This document shows positions 16,996 to 25,356 of a DNA stretch of 35,743 nucleotides, one piece after another. The stretch lies in NCBI GenBank assembly GCA_021775325.1, contig JAJFID010000078.1:1-35743 (forward strand), written 5' to 3'. Position 1 is the stretch's first letter. The number at the start of each line of letters is the position of its first letter. The translations under genes were made by a program, and so were the position numbers. The notes below the pieces were generated by a model. The model made no database searches. It worked only from the letters and a program-made list of their open reading frames with translations, and had not been told where the DNA came from. The stretch comes from Rhodospirillales bacterium. Lineage in GTDB: Bacteria; Pseudomonadota; Alphaproteobacteria; Rhodospirillales; Casp-alpha2.

Positions 16996-18354
16996 ATGAA
17001 TGTAAAAAATGTAATGCCTGGAACCGCTGGCCTTGTCTTGGCTTTTGTCCTGACTTTCTCCTATGTGTCGCCACTTTATGCCGCTGATGAAACATCTGAG
17101 CAGACCAGTACCTATGAACTGCTGAACCTGTTTGGTGATGTTTTGGAGCGTATTCGCTCAGATTACGTGGAGGCACCCGAAGACAAGGATCTGATTGAGG
17201 CTGCGATCGGTGGTATGCTGGCGTCACTTGATCCGCACTCCAGTTACATGAATGCAGACACCTTTAAGGAGATGCAGGTCCAGACCAAGGGCGAGTTTGG
17301 CGGTCTGGGCATCGAAGTTTCCATGGAGAATGGCCTGATCAAGGTTGTCTCGCCCATAGATGACACACCGGCATTCCGCGCCGGGCTGCAACCGGGCGAT
17401 TTTATCACTCATCTGGACGGCGAACCCGTTTTGGGCCTGACCCTGAATGACGCGGTTGACCGGATGCGTGGCAAGGTCGGTGAAGATATTACGCTATCGG
17501 TGCAACGAATCGATGCAGACCCGTTCGAAGTCACGATCACCCGCGCCATTATCAAGATCGAATCCGTGCGATCCCGGATGGAAGGCGATATCGGTTACAT
17601 CCGAATCACTTCATTTAGTGGCAACACCGATAAGGGGCTGAAAAAAGCTATGAGTAAGCTCATGGACGAGCAGGGCGACACGATGACAGGCATTGTGCTC
17701 GATCTTCGTAACAACCCGGGCGGTCTGCTGGATCAGGCGATTAACATATCTGACGCGTTCCTGGAAAAGGGTGAGATCGTATCAACGCGCGGTAAACGCC
17801 CGGAAGATACCGAGCGGTTTAATGCGCGCGAAGGTGACATCTCAAACGGCCTGCCGATGGTAATTTTGATCAATAGCGGTTCCGCCTCTGCATCTGAAAT
17901 CGTCTCTGGCGCGCTTCAGGATCATGGTCGTGCCATCGTTATGGGCACCCAGTCATTTGGCAAGGGGCTGGTTCAGACGATTATCCCGCTGGGCAAGCAT
18001 GGTGCCATGCGCCTGACCACGGCGCGTTATTATACGCCGTCTGGTCGCGACATTCAGAAGATCGGCATTGAGCCCGATATTATTGTGGAGCAGGCGCGTC
18101 TGGAAAATTTGACGACAGGATCGAGCAGGCGGGAGGCTGATCTTCGGGGCGCACTGGATAATGCCGGCGGCACAGATGAAAATCCATCGGAGGCGACGGA
18201 ACCTGTCGCCGACGAGGAAACCAGTGCACCAGAATCAACGGATCAAGTAGCAACGGACAATGATACGCCGGAAGACTATCAGCTTTCCCGCGCTCTTGAT
18301 TTGTTACAGGGCTACGCGTTGTTTTCCGATTTGAACATGCAGAACGGAGGTTAG
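16996..18354 (+). CDS. ctpA: Carboxy-terminal processing protease, S41 family
   Basis: A 452-residue exported protease. The signal peptide ends near LYA-ADE. A helical segment with LDPHSSYM follows, then a PDZ domain (about 95-185; GGLGIEV, AGLQPGDFI), then the S41 catalytic core. The Ser-Lys pair is Ser298 in GSASASE and Lys323 in SFGKGLVQ, spaced 25 residues apart as in CtpB-type enzymes. Oligonucleotide-level start choice: ATG 16996, five bases after the envC stop. An upstream in-frame start at 16954 would overlap envC and bury the signal peptide. The last 90 residues are acidic, variable and of unknown role. It is likely to process envelope proteins such as peptidoglycan hydrolases, in keeping with its envC neighbour. 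Confidence 0.95.
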   Translation: MNVKNVMPGTAGLVLAFVLTFSYVSPLYAADETSEQTSTYELLNLFGDVLERIRSDYVEAPEDKDLIEAAIGGMLASLDPHSSYMNADTFKEMQVQTKGEFGGLGIEVSMENGLIKVVSPIDDTPAFRAGLQPGDFITHLDGEPVLGLTLNDAVDRMRGKVGEDITLSVQRIDADPFEVTITRAIIKIESVRSRMEGDIGYIRITSFSGNTDKGLKKAMSKLMDEQGDTMTGIVLDLRNNPGGLLDQAINISDAFLEKGEIVSTRGKRPEDTERFNAREGDISNGLPMVILINSGSASASEIVSGALQDHGRAIVMGTQSFGKGLVQTIIPLGKHGAMRLTTARYYTPSGRDIQKIGIEPDIIVEQARLENLTTGSSRREADLRGALDNAGGTDENPSEATEPVADEETSAPESTDQVATDNDTPEDYQLSRALDLLQGYALFSDLNMQNGG

Positions 18355-18400
18355 GACCGCACCCGGTTATTTGTTCACGTAACCTGTCGGGCAATATGTC

Positions 18401-20053
18401 ATGGGCTTAAAAGACCTGTTCAGTCGAAAAAAAGGCGATGCCGACGAAGACGATGATGATGATTTCGAGGCTGATGACTTCGAAGACGACGGTGATTCGG
18501 AAAATGACGACACCGAATCAGATGACTTCCCGGCTGATGAGGGCGACGACGACCCCGGTTTCGGCGGTTCCTCGCTGGACGATGGCGGTGATCAAGACCC
18601 TGATGCAATGGACGATGCTCTTGGTAATGATGAGATCGTTACTGGTGGCGGGCCTCCGGACGCGGAACAGGTCCCTGATGACATGGACGACCCGGAGTTC
18701 GAGGGCGAAGATCCGGACTTTGGCGCTGATGATCAGGACTACGATGAGGGGGAAGATGAAGATGAGGACGCCGACGACGATGGTGGCGGCCTGTTTTCCA
18801 ACCCACTGGTTCTGTACTCCGCCATTGGTGCAGGTGTACTGCTAATCCTTGTTGCGGTTGGCATTGGCGGCTGGATGTTCATCAGCGGTGGTGACGAAGA
18901 GGTTGCGGAACAGAACACTGAAGAGATCAGTAACGCCATTGCACTGCCGCCGCCGTCTAGTGGTGGCAGTGGTGGCCTTAATGACTTGCTCGGCGCGGAC
19001 GACAAACCACCCGAGAGCGAAACGTCAACGACCCAGGCTCCCGAGTCCGCGATTCCTACGGGTGCGGAGACCCTCAGTTCTGTTCAAAGTGCGGGCGGCC
19101 TGAACGCGCTTGCTGGCGGCGGCCTGAATTCGTTGACGACGGGCGGGTCTACAGCGGCAGGATTAGTTATTCAGGCCTCGACCATGGCTGCGTTTGACAC
19201 GTTCGTTGATCACCCGACTCCCGATCCCCTGCCGCGCGCGCCGGATCCCGATTTTCTCGAAACCCGGGAAGAGGAGGGGATCGCCCTGCCAAGGGTGGCG
19301 GTAGATGGACGTTTGCCATGGGAGTTTTACAGCCGCCCATCGGCTGTCGAACCCGATAAGCGCCGGGTCGCGATTCTGGTAACCGATCTTGGCTTGAGCC
19401 AGGCCGCGACCCTGTCAGCGATCCGCAAACTGCCGCCCGCTGTCACGCTGTCATTCAGCCCGTACGCGGACGACCTGGACCAGTGGTTGCTTCGTTCTCG
19501 CCGTGCAGGGCATGAGGTCGTATTGGGTCTGCCGCTGGAGTCATCCCGTTTTCCGATTGAGGATCCGGGACCATTGGCATTGCAGACGTTGTTGTCAGGT
19601 AGTGAGAACCTGACCCGGCTTGAAACCATTATGGCGTCTTTTCATGGATACATCGGGTTCGAGGTCATCATGGGATCCAAGTTTACGACCAGTGAACGTC
19701 ACGTAAAAGAGATGCTGGATGTCCTGAACAGCCGGGGTCTGATGGTTCTGGATGGTGTCTGGAATAATCGCTCATTGATACCGACCCTCGCCGGCGAACT
19801 GGGCATGCCAAGGGCATTTAGTGATTTGCGACTGGATAGCGTTTCAGCACTTGCTGCCATTGATGCCAAGTTTAAGGAGCTGGACACGACAATCATCACC
19901 CGCAATCAAGCCATAGCCACAACGACCATGTCTCCGGCGATAATGGGACGGCTCAAGACATGGTTCCAGACATTACCCGGCAAGAATGTACAGTTGGTCC
20001 CGGTCAGTGCCCTGGTGTCAACACAGCTTACAGCGACTGATGTGGAACCCTGA
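18401..20053 (+). CDS. Divergent polysaccharide deacetylase with very acidic N-terminal region
   Basis: A 550-residue single-pass membrane protein. Residues 1-11 are MGLKDLFSRKK; residues 12-130 are dominated by Asp and Glu with Gly, and are presumably cytoplasmic. Residues about 135-161 form a transmembrane helix. Residues 162-320 are a Ser/Gly/Thr/Pro-rich periplasmic linker. Residues 321-545 match the divergent polysaccharide deacetylase family (PF04748): RRVAILVTDLGLSQAATLSAI, then SFSPYADDLDQW, AGHEVVLGLPLE, DPGPLALQTLL, and RGLMVLDG. The position after envC-ctpA is the conserved alphaproteobacterial context and suggests an envelope or glycan role; enzymatic activity is unproven for most of this family. 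The stop overlaps the rppH ATG (TGATG). Confidence 0.92.
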   Translation: MGLKDLFSRKKGDADEDDDDDFEADDFEDDGDSENDDTESDDFPADEGDDDPGFGGSSLDDGGDQDPDAMDDALGNDEIVTGGGPPDAEQVPDDMDDPEFEGEDPDFGADDQDYDEGEDEDEDADDDGGGLFSNPLVLYSAIGAGVLLILVAVGIGGWMFISGGDEEVAEQNTEEISNAIALPPPSSGGSGGLNDLLGADDKPPESETSTTQAPESAIPTGAETLSSVQSAGGLNALAGGGLNSLTTGGSTAAGLVIQASTMAAFDTFVDHPTPDPLPRAPDPDFLETREEEGIALPRVAVDGRLPWEFYSRPSAVEPDKRRVAILVTDLGLSQAATLSAIRKLPPAVTLSFSPYADDLDQWLLRSRRAGHEVVLGLPLESSRFPIEDPGPLALQTLLSGSENLTRLETIMASFHGYIGFEVIMGSKFTTSERHVKEMLDVLNSRGLMVLDGVWNNRSLIPTLAGELGMPRAFSDLRLDSVSALAAIDAKFKELDTTIITRNQAIATTTMSPAIMGRLKTWFQTLPGKNVQLVPVSALVSTQLTATDVEP

Positions 20054-20544
20054 TGCAGAGCGGTCCAGTGTCTTCGCCATTTGGACCGGAGTACAGGCCA
20101 TGTGTGGGCATCATGCTTCTCAATGACCGGGGCCAGGTGTTTCTGGGACAACGGGCCGGAGCTGAAAACAGGGCCTGTTCATGGCAGATGCCACAGGGTG
20201 GGATTGATTCTGGCGAGACACCTTTGCAGGCAGCCTGGCGCGAACTGGCCGAAGAGACGTCTGTTACGAATGCGGCGTTGTTGGGCCAAAGTGCTCAATG
20301 GTTGAAGTACGACCTGCCGGAACAGGCTCTCAGAAGCTGGCGGGGTAGATACAAGGGACAGGCACAGAAATGGTTCGCTTTTCGTTTCCTGGGTGAGGAC
20401 TCAGACATTGATTTGACGGCGCATACAGAGATCGAGTTCTCTGACTGGCGTTGGGAAGCCCTCGACAACATTACCGACCTCGTTGTTCCTTTCAAAAGAG
20501 ACGTCTATGCGACCGTCGTTGCCGAGTTTCGCGCATTCGCATAA
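20053..20544 (+). CDS. rppH: RNA pyrophosphohydrolase (Nudix)
   Basis: RppH removes pyrophosphate from 5'-triphosphorylated mRNA and so starts 5'-end-dependent decay. The 163-residue protein begins YRPCVGIMLLNDRGQVFLGQR after a short leader. It carries the Nudix box GGIDSGETPLQAAWRELAEE followed by TSV, with Ser replacing the usual Gly near the end. Further RppH marks are WLKYDLPE and the KWFAFRFLG strand. The start ATG shares one base with the preceding stop, so translation is coupled. The function is unlikely to concern the envelope; the linkage is conserved synteny. Confidence 0.94.
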   Translation: MQSGPVSSPFGPEYRPCVGIMLLNDRGQVFLGQRAGAENRACSWQMPQGGIDSGETPLQAAWRELAEETSVTNAALLGQSAQWLKYDLPEQALRSWRGRYKGQAQKWFAFRFLGEDSDIDLTAHTEIEFSDWRWEALDNITDLVVPFKRDVYATVVAEFRAFA

Positions 20545-20567
20545 CATGCTTCTAGATCAGCATGTTA
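20542..20567. terminator. Hairpin at the end of rppH, possible terminator
   Basis: A perfect 9-bp inverted repeat, TAACATGCT / AGCATGTTA, with an 8-nt loop. The first arm begins with the rppH stop codon itself. It is followed by CTTGCC rather than a T run and is AT-rich, so intrinsic termination would be weak; it may instead protect the 3' end or bind a protein. Confidence 0.45.
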
Positions 20568-20647
20568 CTTGCCTACAATCAGGCTTCATGGCACACATAA
20601 ACGTTACGTGTTCACAATAACCACGATATTGATATCAGGGGCCTGCC

Positions 20648-21622
20648 ATGATGTACCTTAAAGTCGCGATCGGGTTTGTTCTGTTGCTCGTTGCGGCTGA
20701 ATTCATGGTGCGTGGCGCCGTTGCGCTGGCCAAGAAATTTGGTGTTTCCCCTCTGGTCATCGGGATGACCATTGTGGCGATTGGAACATCGGCACCTGAA
20801 CTTGTCGTTGGCTTGCAGGCTGGCCTGGCCGGCGCACCGGGGCTGGCACTGGGTAATATTGTCGGCTCAAATATTGCCAATGTTTTGTTGATTTTGGGTG
20901 CTGCCGGTCTGATCGCACCCATCGTTTCGAAACATGGCGCACTGCTGCGTGACGCTGTCGTTCTGATCGGCGGCAGTATTCTCTTCGCTTTTTTCTGTAT
21001 GCAGGGGGAAATTGGCCCCATGAGTGGCGCTACGCTCGTCGCCGGTTTGGCCATCTTTTTGTATCTATCCTATAAGCGTGAAAACATGGAAGGTGGCGCT
21101 GACGCGGAGCTTCATGTGGAGGAAGTCGAAGAAGTTGGCGACCTGCCGGACAACATGTTCATCGTCTGGGCGGCTCTGTTGGGCGGTATGGCCGGCATTA
21201 TTTATGGCGCTGACCTGCTGGTCGAGGGCGGTGTGGACATCGCCCGTAATTTTGGCGTGTCAGAGGAAGTCATTGGTTTAACGCTGGTTGCACTGGGTAC
21301 GTCGCTACCTGAACTGGCTGCGTCTGTCGTTGCTGCGCTGCGTGGTCATGCAGATGTTGCGATTGGTAATGTCGTCGGTTCCAACATGTTTAATATTCTG
21401 GGTATCGGCGGCGTGGTTGCCATGGTTACGCCACTGCCGGTGTCCAACCAGATCATGACCTTCGATTTGTGGGTCATGTTGGGGGCGACGGCTATTATGC
21501 TCCCAATATTAATCTGGGGATGGCGCCTTAGCCGCCCCGCAGCCACTCTATTCCTCGCCCTGTATGTCGGTTACATTGCAATGCAGGCAATTGGCGTGGA
21601 ACAGGCGTTGGCAGCTTTTTGA
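20648..21622 (+). CDS. Calcium/sodium antiporter (CaCA family, YrbG-like)
   Basis: A 324-residue inner-membrane protein with about ten hydrophobic helices. The two alpha-repeats that form the ion pathway are clear: IGMTIVAIGTSAPELVVG in the first half and IGLTLVALGTSLPELAASV in the second, each followed by GNIVGSNIAN and GNVVGSNMFN. An acidic loop rich in Glu (HVEEVEEVGDLP) separates the halves. Proteins of this kind exchange Ca2+ or K+ for Na+ or H+; the exact ions cannot be told. ATG at 20648 and 20651 are equivalent choices. It has its own 100-bp upstream gap after rppH. Confidence 0.93.
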   Translation: MMYLKVAIGFVLLLVAAEFMVRGAVALAKKFGVSPLVIGMTIVAIGTSAPELVVGLQAGLAGAPGLALGNIVGSNIANVLLILGAAGLIAPIVSKHGALLRDAVVLIGGSILFAFFCMQGEIGPMSGATLVAGLAIFLYLSYKRENMEGGADAELHVEEVEEVGDLPDNMFIVWAALLGGMAGIIYGADLLVEGGVDIARNFGVSEEVIGLTLVALGTSLPELAASVVAALRGHADVAIGNVVGSNMFNILGIGGVVAMVTPLPVSNQIMTFDLWVMLGATAIMLPILIWGWRLSRPAATLFLALYVGYIAMQAIGVEQALAAF

Positions 21623-21636
21623 GTTAACCCCGCATC

Positions 21637-22413
21637 ATGACGGAAAATAAGTTTCAGGGAACTGCGTTGATCACGGGCGCGGCGCGGCGCATTGGTCGTG
21701 CTATCGCTGTGGATTTGGCCGCGCATAACTGGCAGGTGGGGGTTCACTACAATACATCCAGGAATGAGGCGGAGGCCCTGTGCGCCGAGATTTGCGACAA
21801 GGGCGGTCATGCAACGACGGTACAGGCCGACCTGGAGCAGGAGGATCACGTGGATGGCTTGCTGGCAAAAGCGGGCGAGAAGCTTGGGCCGGTAAGCTGT
21901 CTGATCAATAATGCCTCTGTATTCGAACACGACACGCCGACAACAGCCACGCGCGAAAGCTGGAATCGCCACATGCAAATCAATTTGCATGCGCCGTTCG
22001 TTCTGACCCAGAAATTTGTTGCCCAGTTGCCGGATAATTGCAGCGGCAATGTCATTAACATCATTGATCAGCGTGTATGGAATCTGACCCCCCAGTTCAC
22101 GTCATATACTCTGAGCAAGTCTGGCCTCTGGGCACTGACACGAACACTTGCACAAGGCCTTGCGCCGCAAGTCAGAGTAAATGCCATTGGACCTGGACCA
22201 ACCCTTAAGAGTACAGTCCAGAATCAGGAGGGATTCGAAAAAGAGTGGTCTTCTGTGTTGTTGCAGCGCAAGGTCGGTGTCAACGAGATATGCGATGCGG
22301 TCCGTTTTATTCTTGGTGCCGAGTCCATGACCGGGCAAATGATTGCGCTTGATAGTGGCCAGCATCTCGGATGGCAGCAAATTGGCGACGACGAACCAGG
22401 GCCTGATGCGTGA
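21637..22413 (+). CDS. SDR family oxidoreductase, pteridine-reductase (FolM/PTR1) like
   Basis: A 258-residue short-chain dehydrogenase. The cofactor motif is GAARRIGRAIA (instead of TGxxxGIG), followed by HYNTSRNEAE, which suits NADP(H). NNAS lies mid-protein, and the catalytic Tyr and Lys are in YTLSKSGLW. The usual catalytic serine is replaced by the IIDQR segment, as in pteridine reductases. GPGPTLKS and a C-terminal TGQMIALDSGQHLGW complete the pattern. The neighbour folB makes a role in tetrahydrofolate or tetrahydromonapterin formation likely. It starts 14 bp after the antiporter stop. Confidence 0.85.
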   Translation: MTENKFQGTALITGAARRIGRAIAVDLAAHNWQVGVHYNTSRNEAEALCAEICDKGGHATTVQADLEQEDHVDGLLAKAGEKLGPVSCLINNASVFEHDTPTTATRESWNRHMQINLHAPFVLTQKFVAQLPDNCSGNVINIIDQRVWNLTPQFTSYTLSKSGLWALTRTLAQGLAPQVRVNAIGPGPTLKSTVQNQEGFEKEWSSVLLQRKVGVNEICDAVRFILGAESMTGQMIALDSGQHLGWQQIGDDEPGPDA

Positions 22414-22461
22414 GAATAAAATCGATGCGGGTCGTCTCTGGTTTCCTGCACCGTTGATTGG

Positions 22462-22896
22462 ATGAGTAATCCCGTGACAACAGAAAAATCGACAAGCCCG
22501 ATTGAACCACTCCGCCTCGCTGACGCCAGTCGGGGTCTGTATCATGTGTTCATCCGTGACCTGATTGTTCCATGTTCTATTGGAATATATGATTTTGAAA
22601 AGGAAGCGCCTCAGCCTGTTCGCCTCAACCTGGATCTGGCTGTCCATGAATCCCTGTCACCCGTGGATGACGAACATCGAAATGTGGTGTGTTATGAAAA
22701 GATTGCCAATGGTGCCAAAGATCTGATTGGCCAGGGTCATATAAATCTGGTTGAGACTCTCGCCGAGGAACTGGCTGCCATGTGTCTGGCCAATAGCCGC
22801 GTTTTCTCTGTTCGGGTCCGTATCGAGAAGCTGGATATTCTGCGTGACGCGGCCAGCGTCGGCGTTGAAATTGAGCGTTTGAATACGGCTATCTAG
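22462..22896 (+). CDS. folB: Dihydroneopterin aldolase
   Basis: FolB cleaves 7,8-dihydroneopterin to hydroxymethyl-dihydropterin and glycolaldehyde in folate synthesis. The 144-residue protein shows LIVPCSIGIYDFEKEAPQPV, RNVVCYEKI (the conserved Tyr-Glu) and INLVETLAEELAAMCL, then VRVRIEKLDILRDAASVGVEI, in the family order. About 30 extra residues precede the domain. It is 48 bp downstream of the pteridine-reductase-like SDR on the same strand. A 426-bp gene-free gap follows; no terminator was identified. Confidence 0.92.
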   Translation: MSNPVTTEKSTSPIEPLRLADASRGLYHVFIRDLIVPCSIGIYDFEKEAPQPVRLNLDLAVHESLSPVDDEHRNVVCYEKIANGAKDLIGQGHINLVETLAEELAAMCLANSRVFSVRVRIEKLDILRDAASVGVEIERLNTAI

Positions 22897-23106
22897 GCGA
22901 CCCAAAATATCAGCAACGCCCTGCAACTCCTTGGCATGAAATCAGTTTTTGTAATTTGACGTGTGCGTCGCCACCGTAAGTTTTACACAGGCAATTCCAA
23001 CCTTGGGTTTATTGTCTCTACAAGAGGGAAAGATGCCGGAATACGTGGGTATGGTGATCGTAAGTCGCTGAGCTCATGATTAATCGTGTGATTTCAAGGG
23101 CTTATT

Positions 23107-23131
23107 TTTTTGCCTAAAAAATAGGCAAAAA
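23107..23131. repeat. 10-bp perfect inverted repeat
   Basis: TTTTTGCCTA and TAGGCAAAAA are separated by AAAAA. On either strand the T run lies before, not after, the stem, so the usual terminator layout is absent. A protein-binding site or cruciform is possible. Confidence 0.75.
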
Positions 23132-23188
23132 TGCTAAGTCTCAGGTATACCACGATTCCTGTTTCTGAAGACCGTTTTCCCCACAACT

Positions 23189-23197
23189 TTATCCACA
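23189..23197 (+). promoter_or_regulatory. Consensus DnaA box
   Basis: TTATCCACA is an exact 9-mer match to the strongest DnaA binding site. Nearby TTCCCCACA (23177-23185) and CTATCCACG (reverse strand of 23203-23211) are two-mismatch relatives. Flanks are AT-rich. Whether this is an origin, a DnaA-regulated promoter or chance cannot be told from the window. Confidence 0.45.
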
Positions 23198-23261
23198 CGA
23201 CTCGTGGATAGTTTATGGCTGTCAGACAATTGTAAGAAAACATGAAATATATTTCTTGAAT

Positions 23262-23330
23262 ATGGCGAAATCTATCCCCCCTGACATTGACGTCGGGTCC
23301 GAGTTGACGCAGATTCGAACGTATGTCTGA
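23262..23330 (+). CDS. Possible 22-residue upstream reading frame overlapping the uvrC start
   Basis: ATG at 23262 opens MAKSIPPDIDVGSELTQIRT and two more residues, then TGA at 23328-23330, overlapping the uvrC ATG (23323) by 8 bp. Such overlaps can couple translation. There is no Shine-Dalgarno, so this may be chance; listed because uvrC also lacks an obvious ribosome-binding site. Confidence 0.2.
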   Translation: MAKSIPPDIDVGSELTQIRTYV

Positions 23331-25317
23331 CCCGAATCAGGTATCCAGCAAAACTGATACGCTTGACCATAGTCCGGCGGACAAAAATGAAGACCTGAAT
23401 ATGTCGACAGGTGTTGATGTCGTCCGCTCGTATTTGACCAGTCTTCAGAACTCGCCCGGTGTTTACCGAATGGTCAGCGCGACCGGGAAAGTGCTGTATG
23501 TCGGTAAGGCCAAACAACTCAGGAAACGGGTAACCAGCTATACAAACCTGACAAACCAGTCCAATCGAATTCGCCGCATGGTTTCGGAAACCGCGACCAT
23601 GGAGTTTGTGACGACTCATACAGAGGCGGAAGCGCTGTTGCTTGAATCAAATCTGATCAAGCGATATGCGCCGCGTTACAACATCCTGTTACGTGACGAC
23701 AAGTCCTTCCCCCAGATATTGGTCACCGGTCATCATGACTTCGCCCAAATCCTGAAACATCGGGGCGCGCAAAAGCGCAAGGGTGAGTACTTTGGTCCGT
23801 TCGCGTCTGCATGGGCAGTCAATGAAACGCTGGCGTTCCTGCAAAAGGTGTTTCTGTTGCGAACATGTACCGATGCTGTGTTTGAAGCCCGCACACGGCC
23901 CTGTCTTCTGTATCAGATCAAACGCTGCTCCGGACCCTGCGATGATCGTGTCAGCAAGGACGCATACGGTGAACTGGTTGATCAGGCGCGGGCATTTCTC
24001 AGTGGGCGAAGTAACTCGATTCAACAGGACCTGGCAACCAAAATGCAGGCCGCCAGTGACCAACAGGCATATGAGGAAGCGGCCCAGTTCAGGGATCGAA
24101 TTCAGGCCTTAACCCGTATCCAGGCCCATCAGGATATAAATCTCTCGGGGATGCCGCCGACGGATGTTATTGCCATCTACCAGGACAGCGGCAATTACTG
24201 CATTCAGATTTTCTTCTATCGGGGGGGGCGGAATTATGGCAATCGGGCCTATTTCCCGGCACATGCCCGTGATGAGACCGCAGATGTGGTGTTGGAGGCC
24301 TTTCTGGGGCAGTTCTATGCCCAGACGCCGCCGCCTGGTCAATTATTACTGAGCGCAAGGATTCCCAACAGAGAACTCGTGGCCGAGGCTCTGGGCATTC
24401 GGGCTGAGCGGCGGGTACATATACGTGTCCCGACACGGGGTGACAAACGCAAGCTGGTCATGCATGCCGAAACCAATGCCCGCGCGGCCTTGTCCCGCCG
24501 GATGGCCGAAAGTGCAACACAGCGCAAACTTCTGGATGGTCTCGGGCATGTCATGCAGATGGACGGCGCACCCGAGCGTATTGAAGTCTATGACAATAGC
24601 CACGTATCCGGTACGGATGCCGTCGGTGCCATGATTGTGGCTGGCCCTGAAGGCTTCGTGAAAAATGCCTACCGCAAATTCAATATCAAGGGTGCGGTGC
24701 CGACCGTGCCAGTCGATACACAAGTCAGTGCCCCGTTGTCATACGGCCTGTCAGATAAGCCGCAGGAGCCCTACAGCGCCGGAGACGACTTTGCCATGAT
24801 GCGTGAGGTCTTAACGCGACGGTTCTCCCGAGCCATGAAGGAAGACCCCGACCGCACCCTGGGACAATGGCCGGACCTGTTACTTATTGACGGCGGACTG
24901 GGTCAACTGAATGCCGCCCGGCTCGTGCTTGAGGAACTCGGCATTGAGGACATTGCCGTCGCCGGCGTGGCCAAAGGGCCGGACCGGAACGCCGGGCGGG
25001 AGCGAATATTCCTGCCGGACAAATCACCGATAAGTCTCGAGGCCCGTGATCCGGTACTTTACTTCATTCAGCGGCTGCGGGATGAGGCGCATCGTTTTGC
25101 CATCGGCACACACAGAAAGAAACGTGGAAAATCCACGCAAAAATCGGCTCTTGACGAGATTCCCGGTATAGGTGGTCAACGCAAGAAGGCGCTTCTGCAT
25201 CATTTTGGTGCTGCATCTGCGGTTGCCGCGGCAGGACGGGAAGACCTGTCCTCTGTCGACGGCATCAGTGCAGCCATGGCTGGTAAAATTTATGACTGGT
25301 TCCATCCCCATGGATGA
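23323..25317 (+). CDS. uvrC: Excinuclease ABC subunit C
   Basis: UvrC makes the dual incisions of nucleotide excision repair after UvrAB locate damage. The GIY-YIG nuclease is at the N-terminus (PGVYRM 45-50, VLYVGKAKQLRKRV 57-70). A central Cys-containing stretch (RPCLLYQIKRCSGPC) follows, then the UVR motif binding UvrB (about 225-260). The RNase H-like second nuclease has IEVYDNSHVSGTDAVGAMIV, DLLLIDGGLGQLNAA and RDEAHRFA. A C-terminal double helix-hairpin-helix has LDEIPGIGGQRKKALL. 664 residues is slightly long: about 28 residues precede the family start, and Met27 (23401) is an alternative start. An 8-G run at 24221-24228 lies inside the coding frame. Confidence 0.97.
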   Translation: MSDPNQVSSKTDTLDHSPADKNEDLNMSTGVDVVRSYLTSLQNSPGVYRMVSATGKVLYVGKAKQLRKRVTSYTNLTNQSNRIRRMVSETATMEFVTTHTEAEALLLESNLIKRYAPRYNILLRDDKSFPQILVTGHHDFAQILKHRGAQKRKGEYFGPFASAWAVNETLAFLQKVFLLRTCTDAVFEARTRPCLLYQIKRCSGPCDDRVSKDAYGELVDQARAFLSGRSNSIQQDLATKMQAASDQQAYEEAAQFRDRIQALTRIQAHQDINLSGMPPTDVIAIYQDSGNYCIQIFFYRGGRNYGNRAYFPAHARDETADVVLEAFLGQFYAQTPPPGQLLLSARIPNRELVAEALGIRAERRVHIRVPTRGDKRKLVMHAETNARAALSRRMAESATQRKLLDGLGHVMQMDGAPERIEVYDNSHVSGTDAVGAMIVAGPEGFVKNAYRKFNIKGAVPTVPVDTQVSAPLSYGLSDKPQEPYSAGDDFAMMREVLTRRFSRAMKEDPDRTLGQWPDLLLIDGGLGQLNAARLVLEELGIEDIAVAGVAKGPDRNAGRERIFLPDKSPISLEARDPVLYFIQRLRDEAHRFAIGTHRKKRGKSTQKSALDEIPGIGGQRKKALLHHFGAASAVAAAGREDLSSVDGISAAMAGKIYDWFHPHG

Positions 25318-25356
25318 CCTATATCCGTGGTGGAATTCTGTCTGACGAGAACACAA

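Larger units (their letters stand above)
22897..23322. other. AT-rich gap between folB and uvrC with DnaA-box-like sequences
   Basis: 426 bp with no convincing gene. It holds a 10-bp perfect inverted repeat (23107-23131), a perfect DnaA box (23189-23197) with two weaker matches nearby, the palindrome AAATATATTT (23245-23254), and a 22-codon reading frame running into the uvrC start. A uvrC promoter must lie here, but I found no good -35/-10 pair and no alphaproteobacterial LexA box (GTTC-N7-GTTC). Confidence 0.6.

Noticed and set aside
22897-23322. LexA/SOS box upstream of uvrC
   Set aside because: No GTTC-N7-GTTC or close variant was found in the gap.
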